Notes: a model not told the origin generated them from the sequence alone. A DNA stretch of 9,542 nt from an uncultured Treponema sp. (GCA_946538795.1 CAMNGY010000022.1:1-9542), one strand, 5' to 3'. Shown: positions 1 to 7,530, counted from the first letter of the stretch. Program-made: numbers and translations.

Positions 1-1
1 C

Positions 2-610
2 CTGCCGCCGGAAGAACTGAACAGCCTGCTTTCGCTGTATAAGACCGTCACGCAGAAAACGCTCCGTATTTCCCTTGTGTTCGGAATCGAAGGCAGGCAG
101 CTTCTGAGCGACAAGGACAACTTTCAGGCACTGCAGGATTTCAATGCCGAATATGAGGGCGTTGAGAGCGCGTCTGAGGAGATGGCCCTTGAATACCAGA
201 AGCTTATGGAAAAATACCCGCACTACCAGCAGGATGCAGGGAATCTTCCCCGTCGCATTTTCAGCGGAAAAGCTCCTGCCGGGCATAAGGGCATATTCTT
301 CTGCTTCAAGTTACCGACCAAAAACGATACGGGCGAATGGACCGTAGATGACGGAATGTGCAAATGGATTTTCCTGAACACGGAAACGGACACGATAGAA
401 GAAGATGCGTTTAAAATGTGGAAGACTATCCAATGTGCCGAACCTGAGCAACGGATGTTCCATATCACGGCAGACAAATTCAACGAGTGCAGGTTGAAAG
501 TCCAGCGGCACCTGGACCGCTTCTATATGCGGCAGATGCAGGTTCCCGTCAGCGACAAGAACGGCAGGAGCTTGCGGATGCAGCTTGTCACATGGATGCA
601 GGTGGAGTAG
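2..610 (+). CDS. SNF2-type helicase, C-terminal fragment (5' end outside window)
   Basis: The frame is open from the first bases of the window, so this is the last ~202 residues of a longer protein. The GTG at 77 lies inside the reading frame and is not needed as a start. No helicase motif falls in the visible part. The assignment rests on the tail: a leading segment with LPPEELNSLL, then a block around KGIFFCFKLP followed by a WIFLNTETD strand and a CAEPEQR segment. This resembles the C-terminal extension after the ATPase core of large SNF2/HepA-like helicases paired with adenine methylases in phage-defence loci. The role would be ATP-driven translocation on DNA. It ends 9 bp before the next gene, whose ribosome site overlaps its stop, so the two are probably co-translated. 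GC is high (34 of 60 bases in the line at 481), unlike the next gene. The helicase call is family recognition by eye; the exact subfamily is uncertain. Confidence 0.68.
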   Translation: MPPEELNSLLSLYKTVTQKTLRISLVFGIEGRQLLSDKDNFQALQDFNAEYEGVESASEEMALEYQKLMEKYPHYQQDAGNLPRRIFSGKAPAGHKGIFFCFKLPTKNDTGEWTVDDGMCKWIFLNTETDTIEEDAFKMWKTIQCAEPEQRMFHITADKFNECRLKVQRHLDRFYMRQMQVPVSDKNGRSLRMQLVTWMQVE

Positions 611-613
611 GAG
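609..613 (+). promoter_or_regulatory. Ribosome binding site AGGAG for the AlbA_2 gene
   Basis: AGGAG overlaps the TAG stop of the helicase gene and sits 6 bases before the ATG at 620. This supports that start and suggests translational coupling between the two genes. Confidence 0.75.
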
Positions 614-619
614 AAATTA

Positions 620-2260
620 ATGACGGAACAGGAACTGAAAGATTATATCGCAAAATACTTTCCCCGGGAGAACGAGAGGTGCGAGTGGAAGGAATTCAGC
701 AATCTCAAACATTCTGTAAGCGGAAAAGAAATGGACGATGTTATTTCCTATGTCTCTGCAATTTCCAACATGAACGGCGGTTTCCTTGTTATAGGTGTAA
801 AAGATAAAACGCTTGAAATCACAGGTATAAAGGAGTTTCATGATTACACAACGGAGAATTTAAAATTCCGCATATACGACTTATGCACATATTTGCCCGA
901 AGAAAACTTTTCTGTAGATGATTATACAACCAGCGATACAAATAAAACTGTCTGGATAATACAGATTCCAAAACACAGTCCTCGCAGGGCTGTAATTGCG
1001 CACAGAAAAGCATATATGCGGCGTGGAGATTCTCTTATTGAAATGACAAGAGAGAGGCAGGAATCTATTGTTCACGAAGTAATAATCGGTGAAGACTGGA
1101 CTGCTCAGATTGTGCCGGAAGCAACGATTAAGCATTTAGACCCGGATGCCGTTTACAAGGCAAGAGCGGAATTCACGAAGCGAAACCCAAAGTATGCAGA
1201 CGAAATACGCAAGTGGGACGATGAAAAATTTCTGAACAAGGCAAAACTCGCTGTAAACGGTAAGATAACACGTGCAGCCCTTATTCTTTTGGGTAAAGAT
1301 GAATACGAGTATCTGCTTTCCCCTGGAATAATGAAAATCCGCTGGCTTTTAAAAAAAGGCGGTGCGAATTTGGATTATGAGATTCTTAATATTCCCATGC
1401 TGCTCTCCGTTGATGCCGCCGAAGCAAAAGTCCGCAACCTGCGTATTGTGGATACAAAGACGCAGACCATGTTCCCCGACGAGTTCATGCGCTATGATTC
1501 CTTCACCATCCGAGAGGCTTTGCACAACTGTATTGCCCATCAGGATTATACGATGGGTGCGCGCGTTGAATTTGTGGAATTTGAGGACAACAGGCTTGTT
1601 TTTCGTAATGCAGGCTCTTTTATTCCAAAAGTTGTTGAAGACGTAATAAAAAGCGATTGTCCTGCATCGGTTTATCGGAATCCATTTCTTGCGGAAGCTA
1701 TGCGCAATCTGGGACTCATTGAAACCCAGGGAGGCGGAATCCGTAAGATGTTTAAGCTCCAGATGCGGCGTGGTTTTGCACTGCCAGAGTATTCGTTTGA
1801 AAACGAATATGTAAAACTCATTATAGGCGGTACTCCCGTGCACAAGCCGATTCCTTGGGAAACTCTGGAAAAAGCGGATTTGAGCGATACGATTTATGAA
1901 CTAGCTGCTGAATATCAGAAGGAAGCGGATAGTAGTAAAAATGGGCCTACCCCAGAAAACGGGGAAAAAAACAATATGGACTACCCTATAACTACCCCAA
2001 AAACTGAGGAAAACTACCCCATAAAACCTTTTGAGGCAAAAAAAACTACCCCAAAAAATACCTCGGAAAAAATCATTGCTTTAATAAAAGCGAATCCCTG
2101 CATAACAAGAGATGAAATGGCGGAAGAATGTGGAATTTCTGTTGATGGTATAAAATGGCAGATAAAGCAATTAAAAGGAAAAATTGAATTTGTTGGACCG
2201 CGTAAAGGCGGCCATTGGCAAATTCTTTCAGATACTATTGATGGTGCAGGAGACAAATAA
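620..2260 (+). CDS. AlbA_2 (Schlafen-like) DNA-binding protein with HATPase_c_4 and winged-helix domains
   Basis: A 546-residue protein, probably a nucleic-acid-binding regulator or accessory factor of the restriction module. Residues ~15-145 form an AlbA_2 domain: CEWKEF near 21-26, the strand NMNGGFLVIGV at 50-60, and AYMRRGDS at 131-138. Residues ~285-400 match the RecG-C-type HATPase_c_4 region, with REALHNCIAHQDY at 298-310 (N-box-like) and LGLIETQGGGIRKM at 364-377 (glycine-rich box). A low-complexity linker (~435-480) repeats TTPK/YPI and precedes a winged helix (~482-535) that ends in a GPRKGGHW wing. Start chosen from the AGGAG at 609. It is embedded between helicase and methylase genes, with 3 bp to the latter. 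Such proteins are often found inside restriction-modification loci; their biochemical role is mostly unproven. Parts of the gene are clearly lower in GC (22 of 60 in the line at 841) than both neighbours, suggesting separate acquisition. Confidence 0.85.
   Translation: MTEQELKDYIAKYFPRENERCEWKEFSNLKHSVSGKEMDDVISYVSAISNMNGGFLVIGVKDKTLEITGIKEFHDYTTENLKFRIYDLCTYLPEENFSVDDYTTSDTNKTVWIIQIPKHSPRRAVIAHRKAYMRRGDSLIEMTRERQESIVHEVIIGEDWTAQIVPEATIKHLDPDAVYKARAEFTKRNPKYADEIRKWDDEKFLNKAKLAVNGKITRAALILLGKDEYEYLLSPGIMKIRWLLKKGGANLDYEILNIPMLLSVDAAEAKVRNLRIVDTKTQTMFPDEFMRYDSFTIREALHNCIAHQDYTMGARVEFVEFEDNRLVFRNAGSFIPKVVEDVIKSDCPASVYRNPFLAEAMRNLGLIETQGGGIRKMFKLQMRRGFALPEYSFENEYVKLIIGGTPVHKPIPWETLEKADLSDTIYELAAEYQKEADSSKNGPTPENGEKNNMDYPITTPKTEENYPIKPFEAKKTTPKNTSEKIIALIKANPCITRDEMAEECGISVDGIKWQIKQLKGKIEFVGPRKGGHWQILSDTIDGAGDK
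1947..2052 (+). repeat. Short CTACCCC repeats encoding the TTPK linker
   Basis: CTACCCC occurs at 1947, 1992, 2014 and 2046, with a CTACCCT variant at 1981, mostly followed by A-rich runs. It encodes the tyrosine/threonine-proline repeats (YPI, TTPK) joining the HATPase and winged-helix domains. The tract includes homopolymers A7 (1965-1971) and A8 (2038-2045), where slippage would remove the C-terminal winged helix. Spacing is irregular (11-34 bp), so this is not a strict tandem repeat. Confidence 0.75.
2248..2252 (+). promoter_or_regulatory. Ribosome binding site AGGAG for the methylase gene
   Basis: AGGAG lies inside the end of the AlbA_2 gene, 11 bases before the ATG at 2264. The spacing is slightly long but no better site exists. 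It implies translation coupled to the upstream gene. Confidence 0.55.
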
Positions 2261-2263
2261 AAC

Positions 2264-5200
2264 ATGACCACAATTGAAAATCTTACGACGATAGACAACA
2301 CGCTCGCATACCTTATGGACAGGCTCGGCTGGCCGATCAGCGAGGACAGCCCCGCCGTCAGCGCTTATGATGCGAACTGGGAATACTACCCCGAGGACCT
2401 GGGACTGAAGGACAGCGACTTTGCAAAAATCACGAGCCTGCAGCAGATGAAACCGCTTAAAGAAAATCAGGACTGGGCGGTGTTCTTCGTGGAATTCGAC
2501 TACAAGAGGATGCAGATAACCGTCCTGCGGAAAATACTTGGCGCCCTCATCTTCAACAAACGGGGAGCGGACCATAAAATATGGAGCATGGAGAACCTCC
2601 TGTTCGTGTGCTTCTGGGGCGATAAGAAGAACAGGACAATCGGATTCGTCCACTTCAATCAGAGCGTGAAGGGGCTTCCAACGCTGAAGGCCCTGTACTT
2701 TGAGCCGCAGTCAGAAAGCAGGGAGAAGCTTGCCCTGTATGAGGGCTACCTTGACCACTTGCGCTGGGAATACTCGGAGAAATGCGATGCCTGGACAAAT
2801 GAATGGAAAAAAGCCTTCCAGACGGAATACGGGCAGGTTATCCGCGACACGAACCGCCTTACCGGGGAACTTGCGCATTCTGCCCAGACAATCCGCACGC
2901 AGATTCTTGACGTTCTGGAAATAGAGAACGAAAACGGCTACGTGCATAAGCTCCTGAAAAAGTTCAAGGACAAGCTGGTGCACGACATGGACGAAAGTTC
3001 TTTTGCCGACATGTATGCCCAGACAATCTGCTACGGCCTGTTCAGCGCGCGCTGCCTGAACGCGGATGAGGAGCTGTTTGACCCGATAAAGGCGATAGAC
3101 AGCATCCCCGACACGAATCCCTTCCTCCGGCAGCTTTTGCGCGAGGGCTTGGACAACCAGAAAGGCAACGTCAAGAAATCCATTCCGTTTGACGAGCTGG
3201 AGCTGAACAGCATTATAGACCTCCTGCAGAACACTGACATACAGTCCATCGTCGCTGAATTCAACAGGCAGACCAGGATGGGCTATGAAGACCCGGTGAT
3301 TCATTTCTACGAGGACTTCCTGACGGAATACGACAAGGAGGCGAAGATAAACCGGGGCGTTTTCTATACGCCGCTTCCCGTCGTAAACTTCATCGTACGC
3401 TCCGTCGACCAGATTCTCAAAACCGAGTTCGGCATTGCGGACGGGCTTGCCTGTGACGAGTGCGTGCAGGTTGAAGAAAGCAACGGAAAGGGCAGGACGA
3501 AGACGTACAGGAATGTTCCCAAGGTACAGATTCTGGATCCCGCGACGGGAACGGGGACCTTTCTGCGTCAGACAATCCTGCAGATAAAGAAGAACTTTGA
3601 CGAGAAGCATGCAGCCCTGCCTGAAGGGACCCGTGCGGCAGAGTGGAACAAATACGTGACGCTTTCCCTGCTGCATCGGATTTACGGCTTTGAGCTGATG
3701 ATGGCTCCCTATGCCGTCGCCCACATGAAGCTTGCAATGGCTCTGAAAGACACCGGCTATGACTTTGCGGCAAAGACCCGGCTCAAGGTCTTTTTGACGA
3801 ACAGCCTTGAGGAGCCGGGGGATGTGTACGGGCAGGCGAGCTTGTTTGAGGATGATGCCATCGCCGTGGAGGCAACGCAGGCGAACGCAGTCAAGAAGAA
3901 TGCGAAGATAAACGTCGTCATCGGCAATCCGCCGTATAGTATAAGCAGCAACAACAAGAGCGAGTGGATTCAAGAGCTGATAAAAGACTATAAGAAGGAT
4001 TTGAATGAAAAGAAAATCAATCTTGACGATGACTATATAAAATTCATCCGGCTTGGACAGAAATTTATAGACGACAATGGTCAGGGAGTGTTAGCATACA
4101 TCTCAAATAATAGCTTCATAATGGGATTGACGCATAGACAAATGCGAAAGGTTCTTATGGAGTCTTTTGACAAAATCTATATTATTGATTTGCATGGCAG
4201 TTCAAAGAAAAAAGAACTATGCCCAGATGGAAGTGAAGATGTGAATGTTTTCAGTATTCAGCAAGGTGTAAGCATAAATATTTTTGTAAAAACAAATAAG
4301 GATTCCAAACGTCTTGCAGAAGTATTCCATACAGACTTGTATGGATTACGTGATTCTAAATTCCATTTTCTCTACAATAATTCTTTGGGAAATATAAATT
4401 GGCGCAAATTAAATCCAGTCGAGCCATATTATTTCTTTGTTTCAAAAGATTTTTCTACAGAAGATGATTATAATAAAGGTTTTAAGATTGACGAATTGTT
4501 TATAGAAGCAAATTCTGGAATTCAAACAAAATGTGATGATATCGCTTGCCATTATGTACTCGAAAATGCCTTGCAAGTAAAAAAGGATTTCAAAAAACTT
4601 TCGAAAAATGACTTGATCAATAAGTATTGTTTAAAAGATAGTTCCGGTTGGAATATTGATAAGGCAATTTCGGATATAAAGAAAAACGATTTGCCAATTA
4701 TTGATTTTCAGTATAAGCCTTTTGATTTTAGAAAGTTAATTTACTCTAAAAACTCTTCTGGTTTTCTAGGCCGCCCTAGATACGAAACTATGAAGCACAT
4801 TTTGAATGGAAGTTATGGTCTGGTTTGTATGCGCCAATATACATATGATATAGAATTTTGCTATGTCATGATAATAAGCACTATTATTCCTGACCGATTT
4901 TTTGCAAGTTCATGTGGGACCCCCTATGTTTTTCCTCTCTACCTCTACGATGACGGTTACAAGACCCGTCGTCCGAACCTGAACAGCAAAATCGTTTCAG
5001 AGATAGAGAAAACAACCGGCAAATTTGAGCCGCTTGACTTGCTTGACTATATCTATGCCGTCCTGCACACGCCGGGCTACCGCAGCAAGTACAAGGAATT
5101 CCTCAAGATAGACTTTCCCCGCATTCCATACCCTGCCAGTAAATCGCAGTTCTTTGCACTCGCAAAGCTCGGTGCGGAGCTCCGTGAGCTGCACCTGATG

Positions 5201-5503
5201 AAATCCCCGGTGATGGACGAAAGCCCCGTGACCTTCAGCGGCAATGCCCCGTCCGATGAGGTCACGACCCGCAAGTGGGATGGCGGCAAAGTCTGGATAA
5301 ACAAAACCCAGTGCTTCGACGGTGTGAGCGAGGAAGCATGGAACTTCTACATAGGCGGCTATCAGGTGGCGGACAAGTGGCTCAAGGACCGCAAGGGACG
5401 CACGCTTTCTGCGGACGACATCCTGCACTACAGGCGGATCATCAAAATTCTCATGGAGACCGGCCGGATAATGAGGCAGCTCGACACCCTGTGGACCGCG
5501 TGA
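2264..5503 (+). CDS. N6-adenine DNA methyltransferase, type-ISP-like with C-terminal specificity region
   Basis: A 1079-residue protein expected to transfer a methyl group from S-adenosylmethionine to adenine N6 in a specific DNA site. Residues ~1-170 are an N-terminal region I do not recognise. Residues ~235-375 are the helical segment typical of ISP-type enzymes (GLFSARCL, then NPFLRQLLREG). The catalytic core follows: GVFYTPLPVVNFIVRSV near 366-382, SAM-binding motif I DPATGTGTF at 425-433, a GFELMMAPYAVAHMKLAMAL helix, and catalytic motif IV NPPY at 555-558. Residues ~560-885 are the target-recognition region (FLGRPRYETMKHIL is typical). The C-terminus (RRPNLN, then DYIYAVLHTPGYR and EFLKIDFPRIPYP) matches the Type_ISP_C family. 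Unlike LlaGI-type single-chain enzymes there are no helicase motifs in this chain; the helicase appears to be the separate upstream gene. Frame and motifs are intact. Composition drops sharply in the specificity region. Confidence 0.93.
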   Translation: MTTIENLTTIDNTLAYLMDRLGWPISEDSPAVSAYDANWEYYPEDLGLKDSDFAKITSLQQMKPLKENQDWAVFFVEFDYKRMQITVLRKILGALIFNKRGADHKIWSMENLLFVCFWGDKKNRTIGFVHFNQSVKGLPTLKALYFEPQSESREKLALYEGYLDHLRWEYSEKCDAWTNEWKKAFQTEYGQVIRDTNRLTGELAHSAQTIRTQILDVLEIENENGYVHKLLKKFKDKLVHDMDESSFADMYAQTICYGLFSARCLNADEELFDPIKAIDSIPDTNPFLRQLLREGLDNQKGNVKKSIPFDELELNSIIDLLQNTDIQSIVAEFNRQTRMGYEDPVIHFYEDFLTEYDKEAKINRGVFYTPLPVVNFIVRSVDQILKTEFGIADGLACDECVQVEESNGKGRTKTYRNVPKVQILDPATGTGTFLRQTILQIKKNFDEKHAALPEGTRAAEWNKYVTLSLLHRIYGFELMMAPYAVAHMKLAMALKDTGYDFAAKTRLKVFLTNSLEEPGDVYGQASLFEDDAIAVEATQANAVKKNAKINVVIGNPPYSISSNNKSEWIQELIKDYKKDLNEKKINLDDDYIKFIRLGQKFIDDNGQGVLAYISNNSFIMGLTHRQMRKVLMESFDKIYIIDLHGSSKKKELCPDGSEDVNVFSIQQGVSINIFVKTNKDSKRLAEVFHTDLYGLRDSKFHFLYNNSLGNINWRKLNPVEPYYFFVSKDFSTEDDYNKGFKIDELFIEANSGIQTKCDDIACHYVLENALQVKKDFKKLSKNDLINKYCLKDSSGWNIDKAISDIKKNDLPIIDFQYKPFDFRKLIYSKNSSGFLGRPRYETMKHILNGSYGLVCMRQYTYDIEFCYVMIISTIIPDRFFASSCGTPYVFPLYLYDDGYKTRRPNLNSKIVSEIEKTTGKFEPLDLLDYIYAVLHTPGYRSKYKEFLKIDFPRIPYPASKSQFFALAKLGAELRELHLMKSPVMDESPVTFSGNAPSDEVTTRKWDGGKVWINKTQCFDGVSEEAWNFYIGGYQVADKWLKDRKGRTLSADDILHYRRIIKILMETGRIMRQLDTLWTA
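3945..4925 (+). other. Low-GC block covering the methylase target-recognition region
   Basis: Immediately after the NPPY codons (3926-3937) the sequence turns A/T-rich with changed codon use, and it returns to high GC at about 4925-4945, just before the conserved RRPNLN segment. Hand counts of one line each: 34 of 60 G/C at 3661 and 19 of 60 at 4381. Boundaries are by eye, within about 30 bp. Inference: a specificity-domain replacement by recombination. Confidence 0.7.
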
Positions 5504-5511
5504 GGAGCGTC

Positions 5512-5556
5512 ATGGCGAGAAAACCGAACGGGCAACTATCCGAAATTTTCGAATAG
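5512..5556 (+). other. 14-codon open frame with strong ribosome site, possible gene-start relic
   Basis: The methylase stop overlaps a GAGGAG (5502-5507) placed 4 bases before an ATG at 5512. The frame reads MARKPNGQLSEIFE and ends at TAG 5554-5556. The position and ribosome site are what one expects of the next operon gene, but it stops at once. It may be the start of a deleted or frameshifted gene, a leader peptide, or chance. No function can be assigned. Confidence 0.3.
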
Positions 5557-5561
5557 TTCAG

Positions 5562-5675
5562 ATGGTTCAAACGCGCGGAGCGGGCAAGGTCTTATGCCGA
5601 GCCTACAAGGCGTATGATTTTATTGAAGAGAAGATAACGATTGAGGATAGGGGGAAAGATAATGAAGAATTATGA
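5562..5675 (+). CDS. Possible 37-residue small protein overlapping the KAP gene start
   Basis: ATG at 5562, stop TGA 5673-5675, running 14 bases into the KAP gene in another frame. The sequence begins MVQTRGAGKV and continues through KAYDFIEEKITIED. It has a protein-like mix of residues but no ribosome site is visible before its ATG. The frame is also open upstream into the end of the methylase gene, so it may be the remnant of a longer frame, linked by one base shift to the 14-codon frame at 5512. Unrecognised. Confidence 0.25.
   Translation: MVQTRGAGKVLCRAYKAYDFIEEKITIEDRGKDNEEL
5649..5654 (+). promoter_or_regulatory. Ribosome binding site AGGGGG for the KAP ATPase
   Basis: AGGGGG followed by 7 bases and ATG at 5662. 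It decides for this ATG rather than the in-frame TTG at 5641, which has no ribosome site. Confidence 0.6.
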
Positions 5676-7074
5676 TTTGCTAGCTGATTATACTAATGTA
5701 AGGGATACATTGCTTAATGATACCCTTGGGCGTAATGAATTTTTGTTCCGGTTTGTTTCCTTGCTTCAAAGTGTTGAAGGAATGAATTGCAGTATCGCCC
5801 TTGATGCTCAGTGGGGGGCAGGAAAGACTTTCTTTGTTCAGCAAGCAAAGCTCGTGCTGGATGTATTGAATCCTTATATTCAAAAGGATAGTATCTCAGG
5901 TAATTTGAAATCTGATGTCTCTGAGATAGAGGAGCGGATAAAACTTAAAGGTCTTGAAGGTCAGAACCCTCAGCTTGCTGTCTATTATAATGCGTGGGAA
6001 AATGACAATTCAGATGACCCGATATTATCAATAATCTATTCGATAGCAAAAAGCATACCTGTTGATAAGGAATTGTTAGAAGGGAAAAGAAATATTAGAG
6101 AGGTTGTTGGGAGCATTTTTGGTCTTGTACATTTTCAGGTCTCTTTACCGATAAAAGAAGCAAGTGTAACAGTTGACTTTGACGGGCAACGGGTGAAAGA
6201 TGTTATTGATGCCTTGGAAAAAAAGAAAGTGTTTGGACAAATAGAACATGATGTTAAATTAAAATCTGAGATTAACGAGTTTCTGGATTCGCTGTTGCTT
6301 GAAAAAGCTTATCGCCTCGTTATTTTCATTGATGAATTGGACAGGTGTCAGCCTCTGTTTGCCGTGAAGCTACTTGAGAGGATAAAGCATTATTTCGGCA
6401 ATACGAATTTAACTTTTGTTTTTTCAACAAATCTCGTAGAATTACAGAACACTATAAGAAGTCTGTATGGAGAGCAGTTCAGTGCATCCAGATATCTAGA
6501 TAAGTTTTTTGATGTAACCTTAAAACTTCCCCCTATCGAAGCAAAAGACTATTTTGCTTGCCTTGGTGTTAATCCTCGTTCCGTCTGGGATACATTGAAA
6601 CTGAGAATTGCAGAGAGTTTGCATCTTGGCTTACGAGAGATAAATCGTTTCTTGAAACTGACAAGTATCGCGGATGGGATGTTGCGAAAAACAAACCGTG
6701 CTTGGCATGACGAAGCGTATCGTCATTTGATGATGGATTGCCTGTCTCCGTTGTTGATTGCGTTACGAATGGTGGATCAGCAAATGTACGATTCGTTTGT
6801 AAATGGGAAAGACGCAACTCCGCTTGTCTCGCTGTTTGAAAATAATGAAAATGCAGATAGGATATTGGGGGAGTGGGGTTTACGCTCTAATGATGCAGCT
6901 GATTTGCGTAGCAACAAATCAAGGTTAGTACCTGTATATAATGCTGTTTTTGAAGTGACCTCTGGAAATGAAGAAACAGTACAGGTTGGTAATTTAAAAA
7001 TTCCTAAAGACACCAAGCAACGATTGCTCGAAATAACGAGTTTGCTGTCCGAATATGCAAGGTATGATGAGTAG
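5662..7074 (+). CDS. KAP-family P-loop NTPase
   Basis: A 470-residue ATPase of the KAP family (STAND/AAA-like P-loop NTPases). Walker A is DAQWGAGKTF at residues 48-57, with K55 and T56 as phosphate-binding residues. The KAP hallmark VYYNAWEND follows at ~107-115. Walker B is LVIFIDELDR at 219-228 (D224, E225), then VFSTN at 253-257 as a sensor-like strand. The C-terminal half is helical without recognised motifs. Many KAP proteins carry transmembrane helices between Walker A and B; here that interval holds only a mildly hydrophobic stretch near 148-163, so the protein is probably cytoplasmic. KAP ATPases are common in phage-defence islands; the task of this one is unknown. It is low in GC (19 of 60 in the line at 6001), separated from the methylase by 158 bp, and so likely a distinct acquisition. 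The ATG at 5662 is preferred for its ribosome site. Confidence 0.88.
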   Translation: MKNYDLLADYTNVRDTLLNDTLGRNEFLFRFVSLLQSVEGMNCSIALDAQWGAGKTFFVQQAKLVLDVLNPYIQKDSISGNLKSDVSEIEERIKLKGLEGQNPQLAVYYNAWENDNSDDPILSIIYSIAKSIPVDKELLEGKRNIREVVGSIFGLVHFQVSLPIKEASVTVDFDGQRVKDVIDALEKKKVFGQIEHDVKLKSEINEFLDSLLLEKAYRLVIFIDELDRCQPLFAVKLLERIKHYFGNTNLTFVFSTNLVELQNTIRSLYGEQFSASRYLDKFFDVTLKLPPIEAKDYFACLGVNPRSVWDTLKLRIAESLHLGLREINRFLKLTSIADGMLRKTNRAWHDEAYRHLMMDCLSPLLIALRMVDQQMYDSFVNGKDATPLVSLFENNENADRILGEWGLRSNDAADLRSNKSRLVPVYNAVFEVTSGNEETVQVGNLKIPKDTKQRLLEITSLLSEYARYDE

Positions 7075-7311
7075 CAATAGGATCGGTAGAACTATGAAAA
7101 ATAAACGGTATCTGTTCAGACCGTGGACATTGTAAACGCCCTCCCGGTTGTGGATTGGGATAAGGAATGAGTCACCGCGAGAAATGATAATCCGCTGATA
7201 ATCTTGTCCAAAACGTATTATTACGGGCTGCCTGTTACGCGCTCATCCTGCCGCAGCGGTTCAGCCGGGCAGGATGCTTGTGTTTCTATCGTGTCACTGG
7301 AAACCCGAGGC
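7075..7311. other. Intergenic region between convergent genes
   Basis: No convincing gene. It holds hairpin repeat copy A and a short frame ending at about 7170 that reads VDIVNALPVVDWDKE before its stop. That frame could be the C-terminal end of a lost gene but is too short to identify. No T-rich intrinsic terminator is seen for the KAP gene. Confidence 0.5.
7230..7282. repeat. Hairpin-forming ~53-bp repeat, copy A
   Basis: Begins GCCTGTTACGCGCTC and ends AGGATGCTTGTG. Outer stem CATCCTGCC (7244-7252) pairs with GGCAGGATG (7268-7276), with an inner CGG/CCG pairing. It matches copy B at 46 of 53 positions in the same orientation, and weaker similarity extends left to about 7219. It lies 29 bp beyond the stop of the Rpn-like gene on the minus strand. 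No U-tract follows the stem, so it is not a standard terminator. Confidence 0.85.
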
Positions 7312-7323
7312 CTAAGGTTTCAG
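7297..7323. repeat. Small inverted repeat over the Rpn stop codon
   Basis: GAAACC (7300-7305) pairs with GGTTTC (7316-7321), extended by CT/AG with one bulge. The loop contains AGGCCT and the minus-strand stop codon. It might serve in transcription end or RNA stability for the Rpn-like gene, but no T-run follows. Confidence 0.4.
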
Positions 7324-7440
7324 CATTGTGGCAAACTTGTCGCGGTCGGCCTCCTGTATGCCGAGCGCGTCCATCGCCTGTGACTGCGTCATGCCGGTGT
7401 TGGCTATGAGGTTCTTCAGGCTGGCCACGATGCCTCGGCT

Positions 7441-7530
7441 CATTCCTTCCTTGAGCCCGTCCTCAAGACCTTCTTTGTGGCCTTCCTTTCGACCGTCCTC
7501 TAGACCTTCCTTTCGGCCTTCCTCCCGGCT
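7441..7530 (-). repeat. Repeats encoding the EG-rich charged tail of the Rpn-like protein
   Basis: A 17-bp unit at 7457-7473 recurs at 7493-7509 with one mismatch, a 36-bp (12-codon) period. It encodes EGLEDG units in a segment of alternating charged residues and glycines. Such tails are typical of the family and vary in length. Confidence 0.65.

Noticed and set aside
1349..1843. Minus-strand open frame of 164 codons
   Set aside because: It overlaps the HATPase region of the AlbA_2 gene, where the plus-strand protein has conserved boxes.
2711..3973. Long open frame (~420 codons) on the minus strand
   Set aside because: It is antisense to the methylase core, which carries clear motifs I and IV. 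The antisense frame shows no recognisable domain and probably results from codon bias of the GC-rich gene.
5590..5618. Sigma-70-type promoter for the KAP gene with TATGAT at 5613
   Set aside because: The -10-like hexamer is acceptable but no convincing -35 lies about 17 bases upstream, so I do not call it.
7244..7290. Rho-independent terminator for the KAP gene
   Set aside because: The stem CATCCTGCC/GGCAGGATG is good but it is followed by CTTGTGTTTC, not a clear T-run, and the same element occurs elsewhere after a minus-strand gene.
7441..7530. CRISPR-like array
   Set aside because: The repeats are short, encode the charged protein tail in frame, and have no uniform spacers.
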